A program made the position numbers and the translations under genes. Under the pieces are notes generated by a model. That model was given only the letters and a program-made list of their open reading frames with translations, did no database searches and was not told the DNA's origin. Below, piece after piece: positions 1 to 8,273 of a DNA stretch of 23,092 bases. How positions within the stretch are numbered: position 1 is the first letter of the stretch; each line of letters starts with the position of its first letter. The stretch comes from Acidobacteriaceae bacterium. Its GTDB lineage: Bacteria; Acidobacteriota; Terriglobia; Terriglobales; Acidobacteriaceae. The DNA lies in contig JARLFX010000109.1 of the NCBI GenBank assembly GCA_031296355.1, positions 1 through 23,092 on the forward strand. Reading direction: 5' to 3'.

Positions 1-95
1 ACGGCGAAGCGCAGATAACGCATAGCGTGAACGGCTTTGCTATGCGCGAACGGGATACCGGAGATGGGTTCTTCCTGTAGAGTGCGAGCCTTCAT
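1..95 (-). CDS. Hypothetical protein, N-terminal fragment cut by the window edge
   Basis: An open frame begins with ATG at 95 and runs off the left edge, giving 31 residues that start MKARTLQEEPISGIPFAHSK. The upstream strand reads AAGGA six bases before the ATG, which is a good ribosome-binding site and the main support for a real start. The gene lies 78 bases downstream of hslU on the same strand, so it may be co-transcribed with it. I do not recognise the family, and the fragment is too short to show a domain. Confidence 0.5.
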   Translation of the reverse strand, partial: MKARTLQEEPISGIPFAHSKAVHAMRYLRFA

Positions 96-173
96 CTATT
101 GTCCTTACGACAAGCCAAGATTTTCACAAAACCGGGCAGGCGAGACTGAGATCCGAGACGGCATGGACATCCG

Positions 174-1709
<1,536 letters not shown>

Positions 1710-1769
1710 TATTTTCTTCGATTTCGTTTCTGTTTGGGTAACTATATAGTTGGCTGAGCAAAAAGGCTG

Positions 1770-2021
1770 TTATGGCGTATCTGGCGAGATATGTTCCCAT
1801 AGTCCTTTGAATGGGAAATCCGGTGCTATAAGCCTCCAAACCTCTTTGGTGTTGGCATTCTCGAACCATCTACCCCCAAAGATCATACCTTTTCCATATA
1901 GTGGATGGGCTGCAACCTCTCGTGCAAATCCGTCAGCCACTTGCTGTTCTATATACACTACAAATCGCTCGTATTCCCCGAGTGATTTGAAACCCTGTAT
2001 TTGTTCCCATGCCGCTGACAT
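1770..2021 (-). CDS. Small uncharacterised protein between hslV and hslU
   Basis: An 83-residue soluble protein from ATG at 2021. A GTG at 2042 would add seven residues, but the ATG has GGCGGAG five bases upstream and is the better start. The sequence is rich in aromatic residues and has a compact alpha/beta look: WEQIQGF near the N-terminus, then ERFVVYIEQQV, GRWFENAN and EVWRLIAPDFPFKGLWE. No signal peptide or membrane segment is visible. I do not recognise it with confidence; the pattern recalls small stand-alone or immunity-like proteins. It is visibly AT-richer than hslU and hslV and splits a pair that is usually adjacent, which suggests a later insertion. It lies 60 bases upstream of hslU on the same strand and is probably co-transcribed with it. 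Confidence 0.75.
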   Translation of the reverse strand: MSAAWEQIQGFKSLGEYERFVVYIEQQVADGFAREVAAHPLYGKGMIFGGRWFENANTKEVWRLIAPDFPFKGLWEHISPDTP

Positions 2022-2120
2022 GTTCACTCCGCCCTGAGACACGATTTCTTCATCGAGTATTCAGGAAAAACGATTTTTACTTCGCCAAGCATATAGTTGC
2101 CCTATTTTGAGAAGCGCATG

Positions 2121-2137
2121 CCGCCGCGTTGCGGCGG
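2121..2137 (-). terminator. GC-rich stem-loop just after hslV
   Basis: A perfect 7-bp stem, CCGCCGC/GCGGCGG, with a 3-base loop lies 18 bases downstream of the hslV stop codon. There is no T-run after it on the minus strand, so it is not a classical intrinsic terminator. It could stabilise the hslV mRNA 3' end or reduce read-through into the small gene and hslU. Confidence 0.35.
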
Positions 2138-2154
2138 AACAAGTTAATAACGGC

Positions 2155-2781
2155 TCAAGCTTTCAACTCTTCAATGGTGATGGTGTCGTTGGTGTAGATG
2201 CAGATCTGGCCGGCGATGCGCAGGGATTTTTCTGCGACTTCGCGGGCGGAGAGCTCGGTGTTTTCCATGAGGGCGCGGGCGGCGGCGAGGGCGTAGGGAC
2301 CGCCGGAGCCGATGGTGGCGATGCCTTCGTCGGGGTCGATGACGTCGCCGGTGCCGGAGAGCAGGAAGGTCTGGTTCACGTCGGCGACGATGAGCAGGGC
2401 TTCGAGCTGGCGGAGCATCTTGTCTGTGCGCCAATCCTTGGCGAGCTCCACGGCGGAGCGGCCGAGGTTGCCGGCGAACTGCTCCAGTTTGGTTTCAAAA
2501 CGGCCGAAGAGGGAGAAGGCGTCGGCGGTGGAGCCGGCGAATCCGGCGAGGACTTTGTCCTGGTAGAGACGGCGAATCTTTTTGGCGCTGTGCTTGATGA
2601 CGGAGGAGCCGAGGGTGACCTGGCCATCTGCCGCCATGACGACGCTGTTGCCGCGGCGAACGCAGATGACGGTGGTGGAACGGATGCGTCCGGACGCGAG
2701 TGAAAAATCATCGGCGGGCGCAAGCAGAGAGGTGGCTGCCGGGGTGGATTTCAGCATCGTATTTGAAGGGAATTCGCGCAT
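2155..2781 (-). CDS. hslV: HslV, threonine peptidase subunit of the HslVU protease, with N-terminal prosegment
   Basis: Proteasome-beta-like peptidase that forms a double hexamer inside HslU caps. The core is clearly Hsl[57 protein letters not shown] and [13 protein letters not shown], ending near TIEELKA. Counting from the catalytic Thr-Thr gives 173 residues, matching mature family members. Unusually, no start codon sits directly before that threonine. The possible starts are ATG 2757 (27 residues upstream), ATG 2781 (35 residues) and GTG 2853 (59 residues). I chose 2781 because a TATACT -10 box lies 15 bases upstream of it, which would give an almost leaderless message; the start stays uncertain because none has a clear Shine-Dalgarno. 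The prosegment must be removed for activity. Confidence 0.93.
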   Translation of the reverse strand: MREFPSNTMLKSTPAATSLLAPADDFSLASGRIRSTTVICVRRGNSVVMAADGQVTLGSSVIKHSAKKIRRLYQDKVLAGFAGSTADAFSLFGRFETKLEQFAGNLGRSAVELAKDWRTDKMLRQLEALLIVADVNQTFLLSGTGDVIDPDEGIATIGSGGPYALAAARALMENTELSAREVAEKSLRIAGQICIYTNDTITIEELKA

Positions 2782-2796
2782 GGGGTGTACGCGAGA

Positions 2797-2802
2797 AGTA
2801 TA
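2797..2802 (-). promoter_or_regulatory. Candidate -10 box for hslV
   Basis: TATACT on the minus strand ends 15 bases before the ATG at 2781. The best -35 at 16-bp spacing is TTCGCC, a poor match to consensus. A GGGTACCC palindrome lies between the two elements. If used, the hslV transcript would have a leader of only about 9 bases. This is inferred from sequence only. Confidence 0.35.
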
Positions 2803-2898
2803 TCGCAGGGTACCCCTTGGCGAATTGGTGGCTGCATCCACTGGATGCTCCACTATGCTCGAAGTTACTGGGCTTGGTAGAAGCCGCAGAGGAGCGCC

Positions 2899-3369
2899 GT
2901 GTTGCCGGAAGCATTGGAAAAGTTGCTACAGCCGAAAAACCGTATGGAGATCGGCGTGCTGGCCGCTGGGATGACCGGAGCTGCCGCCCTGATCACCTAT
3001 GTAATTCGCGGACGGCGGGTGAGCAGCGAAGAGCAGGAACACCGGCGGCGGGAAGAGCTGGCGCAGTATGGCCGGATCATTGACGGCGTGATCGTGGATA
3101 CGCCGCTGTTCCACGCGGATGAGGCAAGCGCTTCGGCCCTGATCGGCTACCGGTACCGCATTGCCGGGGTGGTGTACGAGTGCTCGCAGGATGTGGGCGC
3201 GCTGCGGACCGAGACGGAGCGTTTCCGGCTCGATCTGCCGGTTTCAATCAAGTACGACCCGCGGAATCCGGCGAACAGCATCATCGTTTCAGAGAGTTGG
3301 AGCGGGTTGCGCAGCGGCACTGAGGCTGGATGGCAAGAGCCCGCGCAGCATACTCCCAGCCACACCTAG
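2899..3369 (+). CDS. Hypothetical membrane-anchored protein (DUF3592-like)
   Basis: A 156-residue protein starting at GTG 2899, with AGGAG four to six bases upstream. One hydrophobic segment at about residues 17-37 ([17 protein letters not shown]) is followed by a positively charged and polar helix, then a beta-rich domain containing [12 protein letters not shown] and the pattern [19 protein letters not shown] membrane anchor plus a strand rich in 'V.YdP.nP..s' resembles DUF3592-type proteins of unknown function, but I hold this lightly. The gene diverges from hslV across a 117-base gap and lies 20 bases upstream of the cation transporter gene on the same strand, so they may share a transcript. 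Confidence 0.75.
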   Translation: MLPEALEKLLQPKNRMEIGVLAAGMTGAAALITYVIRGRRVSSEEQEHRRREELAQYGRIIDGVIVDTPLFHADEASASALIGYRYRIAGVVYECSQDVGALRTETERFRLDLPVSIKYDPRNPANSIIVSESWSGLRSGTEAGWQEPAQHTPSHT

Positions 3370-3389
3370 TCGCCATTTAGACTAAATAG

Positions 3390-4337
3390 ATGCATATGCA
3401 CGCCACAGCTCGGGAGACGGGGCAGATGCAGCGCGTACTGAAGTTCTCGCTGGCGCTGACGCTGGCGTACGTGCTGGTGACGTTCTTTGCCGGAGTGCGC
3501 GCGCATAGCCTGGCGCTGATCTCTGAGGCCGGGCACAATATTTCAGATTTTCTGGCGCTGGGGCTTTCGTTTGTAGCGGTTCATTTTCAGACGCGCCCAG
3601 CTACGCCTGAGAAGACGTTTGGCTATCAACGCGCCGGGGTGCTGGCGGCGTTTGTGAATGCACTGACGCTGATCGTGATCGCGGTGTGGATCGCCATCTC
3701 TGCCGTGCACCGGCTGGCTGCTCCGGTGGCGGTTGCGCCGCGGACGATGATGCTGGTGGCGGCTATCGGCGTGGTGATGAATGGCGTGATCGCGGGGATG
3801 CTGTGGAAGTCGAGCGGCGACGTGAACATCCGTAGCGTGTTTCTGCACATGCTGGGCGATACGCTTTCCACTGCGGCGGTGATCGCGGGTGGCGCGGGAA
3901 TTTACTTTACGGGGATGAACTGGATCGATCCGGCGCTCTCGCTGGTGATTGCGGCCATGGTGCTGTGGAGCGCGGTGGGCGTGATGCGCGAGACGCTGCA
4001 TATTCTGCTGGAAGGGACGCCGCGTAATTTCAAGCTGAGCGCGGTACGCGAGGCGATGATTGCGATGGATGGCGTGCTGGACGTACACGATCTGCATGTG
4101 TGGAGCCTGGGCTCGAACTCGCATGCGCTGGCCAGCCACATCACGGTGGAGGATACGCCGGTGTCAGAGAGCGCGGTGATTATGGACCGCGTGAACTGCA
4201 TGCTGCGCGAGAAGTTTCATATTCAGCACACGACGATCCAGGTGGAGATCGTGGGCTGCGAGACGATGCATGGATGCAGCGCGCCGCCCGATGCGGAAGT
4301 GGTGACGGGGCATGCGCACCATGGCCACGCGCACTAA
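3390..4337 (+). CDS. Cation diffusion facilitator (CzcD/ZitB-type Zn2+/heavy-metal exporter)
   Basis: Inner-membrane proton antiporter that exports divalent metal ions, most likely zinc. The 315-residue protein has six hydrophobic segments. The metal site in helix 2 reads H49-xxx-D53 within EAGHNISD, and that of helix 5 reads H153-xxx-D157 within HMLGDTLS, the H/D pattern of the zinc-selective CzcD/ZitB branch. The cytoplasmic C-terminal domain carries HDLHVWSLGSNSHALASHI, typical of the family. Short His-containing ends (MHMHA at the start, GHAHHGHAH at the end) may buffer metal. Start is ATG 3390; no convincing Shine-Dalgarno is seen, and ATG 3396 is an equal alternative. The metal specificity is inferred. 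Confidence 0.93.
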   Translation: MHMHATARETGQMQRVLKFSLALTLAYVLVTFFAGVRAHSLALISEAGHNISDFLALGLSFVAVHFQTRPATPEKTFGYQRAGVLAAFVNALTLIVIAVWIAISAVHRLAAPVAVAPRTMMLVAAIGVVMNGVIAGMLWKSSGDVNIRSVFLHMLGDTLSTAAVIAGGAGIYFTGMNWIDPALSLVIAAMVLWSAVGVMRETLHILLEGTPRNFKLSAVREAMIAMDGVLDVHDLHVWSLGSNSHALASHITVEDTPVSESAVIMDRVNCMLREKFHIQHTTIQVEIVGCETMHGCSAPPDAEVVTGHAHHGHAH

Positions 4338-4430
4338 TCCCCCAGCGTGGCGGCAGGGAGCCATAAGCCCCATGGAAACAGCAGGCGATTCTGGAACCGT
4401 CTGCGAGGTAGTAACATCCAATAAGAGACT

Positions 4431-5507
4431 ATGTTTGATCGATTAAAGCAGATGGAAGAGCAGTACGAACGGCTGGGTGGCGAACTGGCGCAGCCGGAGA
4501 TCGTCAACGACCAGGCACGCTATCAGAAGACGGCGAAGCAGCACCGCGACCTGGAGCCGGTGGTGGAGAAATACCGCGAGTGGAAGCGGATCAGCGACGG
4601 CATTCATGATGCCAAGGCAATGCTGGCAGAGAGCGACCCGGAGCTGCGGACGATGGCGGAAGAAGAGCTGGCCACGCTGGAGCCGCAGTTGCAGCCGGTG
4701 GAAGACGCGCTGAAGATCATGCTGCTGCCGAAGGACCCGAACGACGAGAAGAACGTGGTGCTGGAACTGCGCGCAGGGACGGGCGGCGACGAGGCTTCGC
4801 TGTTTGTGGCGGAGGTCTTCCGCATGTACCAGCGTTTTGCGGAGCAGCATAAGTGGAAGGTGGAGGTACTGTCGTCGTCAGAGTCTGGCGTGGGCGGCAT
4901 GAAGGAAGTGATCGCCATTATTGAAGGCGAACGCGTGTATTCGCAGATGAAGTATGAGAGCGGCGTGCACCGCGTACAGCGCGTGCCGGCGACGGAGACG
5001 CAGGGGCGGGTGCATACATCGGCCATTACGGTGGCGGTGCTGCCGGAAGCGGAAGATGTGGATGTGAAGATCGAAGCGAAGGACCTGCGGATTGATACGT
5101 TCTGTTCGTCGGGACCGGGCGGACAGTCAGTGAACACGACGTATTCGGCGGTGCGCATTACGCATATCCCGACGAATACGGTGGTGAGCTGCCAGGACGA
5201 AAAGTCGCAGATCAAAAACCGGGAAAAGGGAATGCGGGTGCTGCGCGCGCGGCTGTATGAGGCCGAGCTGGAACGGCAGCATCAAATCATGGCTTCGGCG
5301 CGCAAGAGCCAGGTCGGTTCGGGCGATCGCAGCGAGAAGATCCGCACATACAATTTCCCGCAGAACCGGCTGACAGACCATCGCATCGGCCTGACGAATC
5401 ATCAACTGGCGGAAGTGATGGAAGGGCGGCTGCAACCCACGATTGACGCGCTGACCACGCACTATGCTGCGGAGCTGATGAAAGCGGAATCCGCGGCTGT
5501 GGCGTAA
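4431..5507 (+). CDS. prfA: Peptide chain release factor 1
   Basis: Class I release factor that reads UAA and UAG and triggers peptide hydrolysis on the ribosome. The 358 residues match normal RF1 length. The codon-reading tripeptide PAT (residues 186-188, in [15 protein letters not shown]) marks RF1 rather than RF2, which has SPF. The catalytic GGQ is at 230-232 in [16 protein letters not shown]. The N-terminal third is the usual charged coiled-coil domain. ATG 4431 is preceded by a weak AAGAGA. prmC begins 6 bases after its stop codon, a classic arrangement because PrmC methylates the GGQ glutamine of this protein. Very secure. Confidence 0.98.
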   Translation: MFDRLKQMEEQYERLGGELAQPEIVNDQARYQKTAKQHRDLEPVVEKYREWKRISDGIHDAKAMLAESDPELRTMAEEELATLEPQLQPVEDALKIMLLPKDPNDEKNVVLELRAGTGGDEASLFVAEVFRMYQRFAEQHKWKVEVLSSSESGVGGMKEVIAIIEGERVYSQMKYESGVHRVQRVPATETQGRVHTSAITVAVLPEAEDVDVKIEAKDLRIDTFCSSGPGGQSVNTTYSAVRITHIPTNTVVSCQDEKSQIKNREKGMRVLRARLYEAELERQHQIMASARKSQVGSGDRSEKIRTYNFPQNRLTDHRIGLTNHQLAEVMEGRLQPTIDALTTHYAAELMKAESAAVA

Positions 5508-5513
5508 ATCATC

Positions 5514-6347
5514 ATGAAGACAATCAGGCAAGCAGTAGAGGATGCTGCGCAGCGCTTGCACGGGGTGAACGCTAAGCGCGATGCAGAACTGCTGCTGATG
5601 CACGCACTGAAAATTACACGCGCAGTCCTGTTGGCGAATCCCGCGAACAAAATAGCGGTGGAGTCGTGGAATCGATTCAATGCGATCGTTGATTTACGCG
5701 AAGAGGGCAGGCCAATCCAGTACATTACCGGCGTGCAGGAGTTTTACGGGCTGGCGCTGGAGGTGAACATGGATGTGCTGATTCCGCGGCCGGAGACGGA
5801 GCACCTGGTGGAAGCAGTGATCGCGCGGCTGTCTGCGGATCGTGCGGTGAGGATCGTGGATGTGGGGACGGGGTCAGGCGCGATTGCGATTGCGCTGGCG
5901 GTGCATTTGCCGAAGGCGCAGGTGACGGCGGTGGATATTTCAGAGGCGGCGCTCACTGTTGCGAAGCGCAATGCGGAGGCGCTGGGTGTTGCGGGGCGGG
6001 TGCGGTTTTTGCAATCGGACCTACTTGCCGCGTGTGCGGGAGAGATGTTTGATGCGGTGGTTTCTAATCCGCCGTACATTGCGGATGCGGAGCGGGCTAC
6101 GCTGGATGTGCAGGTGCGAGAGTTTGAGCCTGCGGGTGCGCTGTTTGCGGGGCCGAGCGGGTATGAGGTTTACGAGCGGCTGATTCCGCAGGCTTGGGAC
6201 GCACTGCAGCCGGGCGGGTTGCTGGCGCTGGAGATGGGATTCGGGCAGAGCGCGCGGCTGGCGGAGTTGCTTAGTGTGTGGCAGGGTGTGGAGTTGGTGG
6301 ATGATTTGCAGGGGATTCCGCGGGTAGCGCTGGCGCGGCGGGGATAG
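5514..6347 (+). CDS. prmC: Release factor glutamine N5-methyltransferase PrmC (HemK)
   Basis: SAM-dependent enzyme that methylates the glutamine of the GGQ motif in release factors, raising termination efficiency. The 277 residues have the expected layout: an N-terminal helical domain that binds the release factor (about 1-75), YITGVQEFYGL and LIPRPETEHLV as the linker, the SAM-binding motif DVGTGSGAIAIAL (from about 116), and the glutamine-binding NPPY at 185-188. ATG 5514 lies 6 bases after the prfA stop with little Shine-Dalgarno, consistent with translational coupling to prfA. The last third of the gene is strongly G-rich on this strand but the frame is intact. Confidence 0.97.
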   Translation: MKTIRQAVEDAAQRLHGVNAKRDAELLLMHALKITRAVLLANPANKIAVESWNRFNAIVDLREEGRPIQYITGVQEFYGLALEVNMDVLIPRPETEHLVEAVIARLSADRAVRIVDVGTGSGAIAIALAVHLPKAQVTAVDISEAALTVAKRNAEALGVAGRVRFLQSDLLAACAGEMFDAVVSNPPYIADAERATLDVQVREFEPAGALFAGPSGYEVYERLIPQAWDALQPGGLLALEMGFGQSARLAELLSVWQGVELVDDLQGIPRVALARRG

Positions 6348-6364
6348 TGTGGCTGCACTTCAAA

Positions 6365-6397
6365 AGCAGATCCCTTCGCTGCGCTGCGGGATGACAA
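6365..6397. repeat. Short dispersed hairpin repeat, copy 1
   Basis: AGCAGAT, then a 5-bp stem ATCCC (6370-6374) paired with GGGAT (6388-6392) around the loop TTCGCTGCGCTGC, then GACAA. The same framework recurs 45 bases later with a changed stem. Units of this kind are scattered in intergenic regions of Acidobacteriota and some other phyla, as far as I recall; their function is unknown. It lies between the convergent genes prmC and the oxidoreductase. Confidence 0.6.
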
Positions 6398-6409
6398 ATA
6401 AAGACGAGA

Positions 6410-6440
6410 AGCAGATTCTTCGCTGCGCTCAGAATGACAA
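6410..6440. repeat. Short dispersed hairpin repeat, copy 2
   Basis: Second copy of the element at 6365, in the same orientation: AGCAG, stem ATTCT (6415-6419) paired with AGAAT (6431-6435), loop TCGCTGCGCTC, then GACAA. The stem bases differ from copy 1 on both arms, so pairing is preserved although the sequence changed. Confidence 0.6.
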
Positions 6441-6475
6441 GGTAGCTGGGGATGACGGATGCATCTACGGTGTAG

Positions 6476-8197
6476 CTATTTCTTTTCTTCGTGGTACTCC
6501 TGCTCGGTGTTGATGCCCCAGATGGCGGCTTTGTCGACGTAGCCGGCGATCAGACCATCGACGACGGACATGGCCGTGAGCATGGAGTGGTCCTGGTTGT
6601 TGTACTTGTGCATGCCGTTGCGGCCCACCAGGAAGAGGTTGCTGTAGCCATCCATCCACTTGCGCAGCTCGTCGAAGCGGGAGTAGGTGCCGAAGTATGC
6701 GGGGTAGGTCTTGGGCACGCGGACGACGTGGGCATCCTGCACATCTTCAGCGCGAAGGATGTTGATCTTCGCGACTTCGGCGATGGCAAATTTCTTCAAC
6801 TCCTCGTCGGGCATCTTCCAGAGCGGATCGGTGTCGTAGCAGAAGTATTCGAGGCCGATCCAGACTTTGGATTGATCTTCGATCAGGTGCGGGCTCCAGT
6901 TGTTGAAGATCTGCAGGCGGCCCAGCAGGACGTCGGGCTCCTGGATGTAGATCCAGGTGTCTTTGAGCAGGCTGCCATCGGGCTCGTGCACGGCGAGACG
7001 GTCTACCAGCAGGCCGACGGTGATGAAGTCGCGATACTCGAGGCCGTTGGAGATCTCACGGACGTTGTGCGGAATTCTTGCGCCACCCTTGTCCAGGGCA
7101 TGGGTGAGTTCCTTGATGGGCATAGTGGAGAGAAACACGTCGCCGGCAAAATGGCGGCGCTCGCCGGCGGCATTCACGGCTTCGACGGCGGCGATGCTGC
7201 GGGATTCGTGGTGTGCGGGGTCGCCGGAGCGGGCTTCGAGCTTGTCGACGGTCCAGCCCATGTGGATCTCGCCGCCCATCTGCAGGACCTGCTCGGCGAC
7301 GTGCTCCCAGAGCTGGCCGGGGCCAAGTTTGGGATAGAGGAAGCGCTCAATCAGCGAGGTGTCAATCTTCTTCTGCGCAATGTCGTTGTGATCGTGAGAT
7401 GCAGTCTTCGATTTGGACTTTTTGAAGCGCTGGCGGATGAAGTGCTTGACCGCAGTGGTGAGCGAGAGGCCCTTGATGCGCTGTGCGCCCCATTCGGCTG
7501 AGATGCGATGGCAGGGCGTGCCCCATACCTTCTCTGTGTAGCTCTTGAAGAAGGTGAGATAGAGTTCGCGGCCAAAGCGGTTGATGAGAAAGTCTTCCAG
7601 CGAACGCTCGGGCTTGATCTGGTGGACGCGGGAGAAGGCGTAGCTGGTGCCGACGCGCACCATGCGGGTGATGCCGAGGTTGCGCAGGGTGCTGGCGGTG
7701 AGGGTGATGGGGTAATCGAAGAAGCGGCGCAGGTAGTAGATGCGGCTCTTGCGCGGGCGGATGAGCATGACGAGGTCATCGCTCTCCGGCAGAGGAACTT
7801 CTACGATGGCTTCTACGGGGACGGGAGCTTCTTCCTCATCGAGCAGCTCGGGCGTCTCATGCGTGAGCGGGCCCATGCCGCGCAGGGGAGGCTCCTCCTG
7901 CAGGTGCGCGGGGACGGCGATGGTGCGCTGCCTGCCCTGGTAGGAGATGGTGGCGTCGTCAGCCTCGGCTACCGGCATTAGCTCCAGCCACCACTGCATG
8001 ACGCGGTCTGACTTGGAAAAGAAGCGGTGGCCGCCGATATCCATGCGGTTGCCCTTGTAGCGGACGGTGCGCGAGATGCCGCCGATATCGTTGCTGGCTT
8101 CGAGGATGATGGGCTTAATGTCAGAACGGCGCAGCATCTCAAGCGCAGCCGTCAATCCGGCAGGGCCGGCACCAATGATGATTGCCTGTCTTTGCAT
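6476..8197 (-). CDS. FAD-dependent oxidoreductase (amine oxidase / UDP-galactopyranose mutase-like)
   Basis: A 573-residue flavoprotein. The N-terminus [11 protein letters not shown] gives the FAD-binding GxGxxG at residues 9-14, followed by E33 at the end of the second strand, GGIS at 39-42 and [12 protein letters not shown] from 55. This resembles the protoporphyrinogen oxidase / UDP-galactopyranose mutase branch of the amine-oxidase superfamily. Near the C-terminus [22 protein letters not shown] forms the second flavin-contacting motif. A Glu/Pro-rich variable stretch lies at about residues 100-150. There is no signal peptide. The substrate cannot be told from sequence; homologues often sit with polysaccharide or carotenoid-type genes, but none are here. 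The start is fixed by the flavin motif; the ribosome-binding site is weak. It lies 76 bases downstream of clpB on the same strand. Confidence 0.88.
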   Translation of the reverse strand: MQRQAIIIGAGPAGLTAALEMLRRSDIKPIILEASNDIGGISRTVRYKGNRMDIGGHRFFSKSDRVMQWWLELMPVAEADDATISYQGRQRTIAVPAHLQEEPPLRGMGPLTHETPELLDEEEAPVPVEAIVEVPLPESDDLVMLIRPRKSRIYYLRRFFDYPITLTASTLRNLGITRMVRVGTSYAFSRVHQIKPERSLEDFLINRFGRELYLTFFKSYTEKVWGTPCHRISAEWGAQRIKGLSLTTAVKHFIRQRFKKSKSKTASHDHNDIAQKKIDTSLIERFLYPKLGPGQLWEHVAEQVLQMGGEIHMGWTVDKLEARSGDPAHHESRSIAAVEAVNAAGERRHFAGDVFLSTMPIKELTHALDKGGARIPHNVREISNGLEYRDFITVGLLVDRLAVHEPDGSLLKDTWIYIQEPDVLLGRLQIFNNWSPHLIEDQSKVWIGLEYFCYDTDPLWKMPDEELKKFAIAEVAKINILRAEDVQDAHVVRVPKTYPAYFGTYSRFDELRKWMDGYSNLFLVGRNGMHKYNNQDHSMLTAMSVVDGLIAGYVDKAAIWGINTEQEYHEEKK

Positions 8198-8256
8198 TCG
8201 CTTCGCAGATCCCTGGGGAAGTAAATCAGCTTGGATTATACGGTTGCGAATGCAAA
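8191..8256. repeat. 11-bp perfect inverted repeat covering the oxidoreductase start codon
   Basis: TTTGCATTCGC at 8191-8201 is exactly complementary to GCGAATGCAAA at 8246-8256, separated by 44 bases. On the minus-strand mRNA the downstream arm contains the ATG (8197-8195) of the oxidoreductase. Read-through RNA from clpB could fold both arms together and hide the start codon. Confidence 0.55.
8235..8240 (-). promoter_or_regulatory. Perfect TATAAT -10 box upstream of the oxidoreductase gene
   Basis: TATAAT on the minus strand lies 37 bases before the ATG at 8197, within the inverted-repeat loop. No good -35 is visible at 16-18 bp spacing, so it is a candidate only. If used, the gene has its own promoter between it and clpB. 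Confidence 0.35.
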
Positions 8257-8273
8257 TTCAGCAGGTGGTGGGG

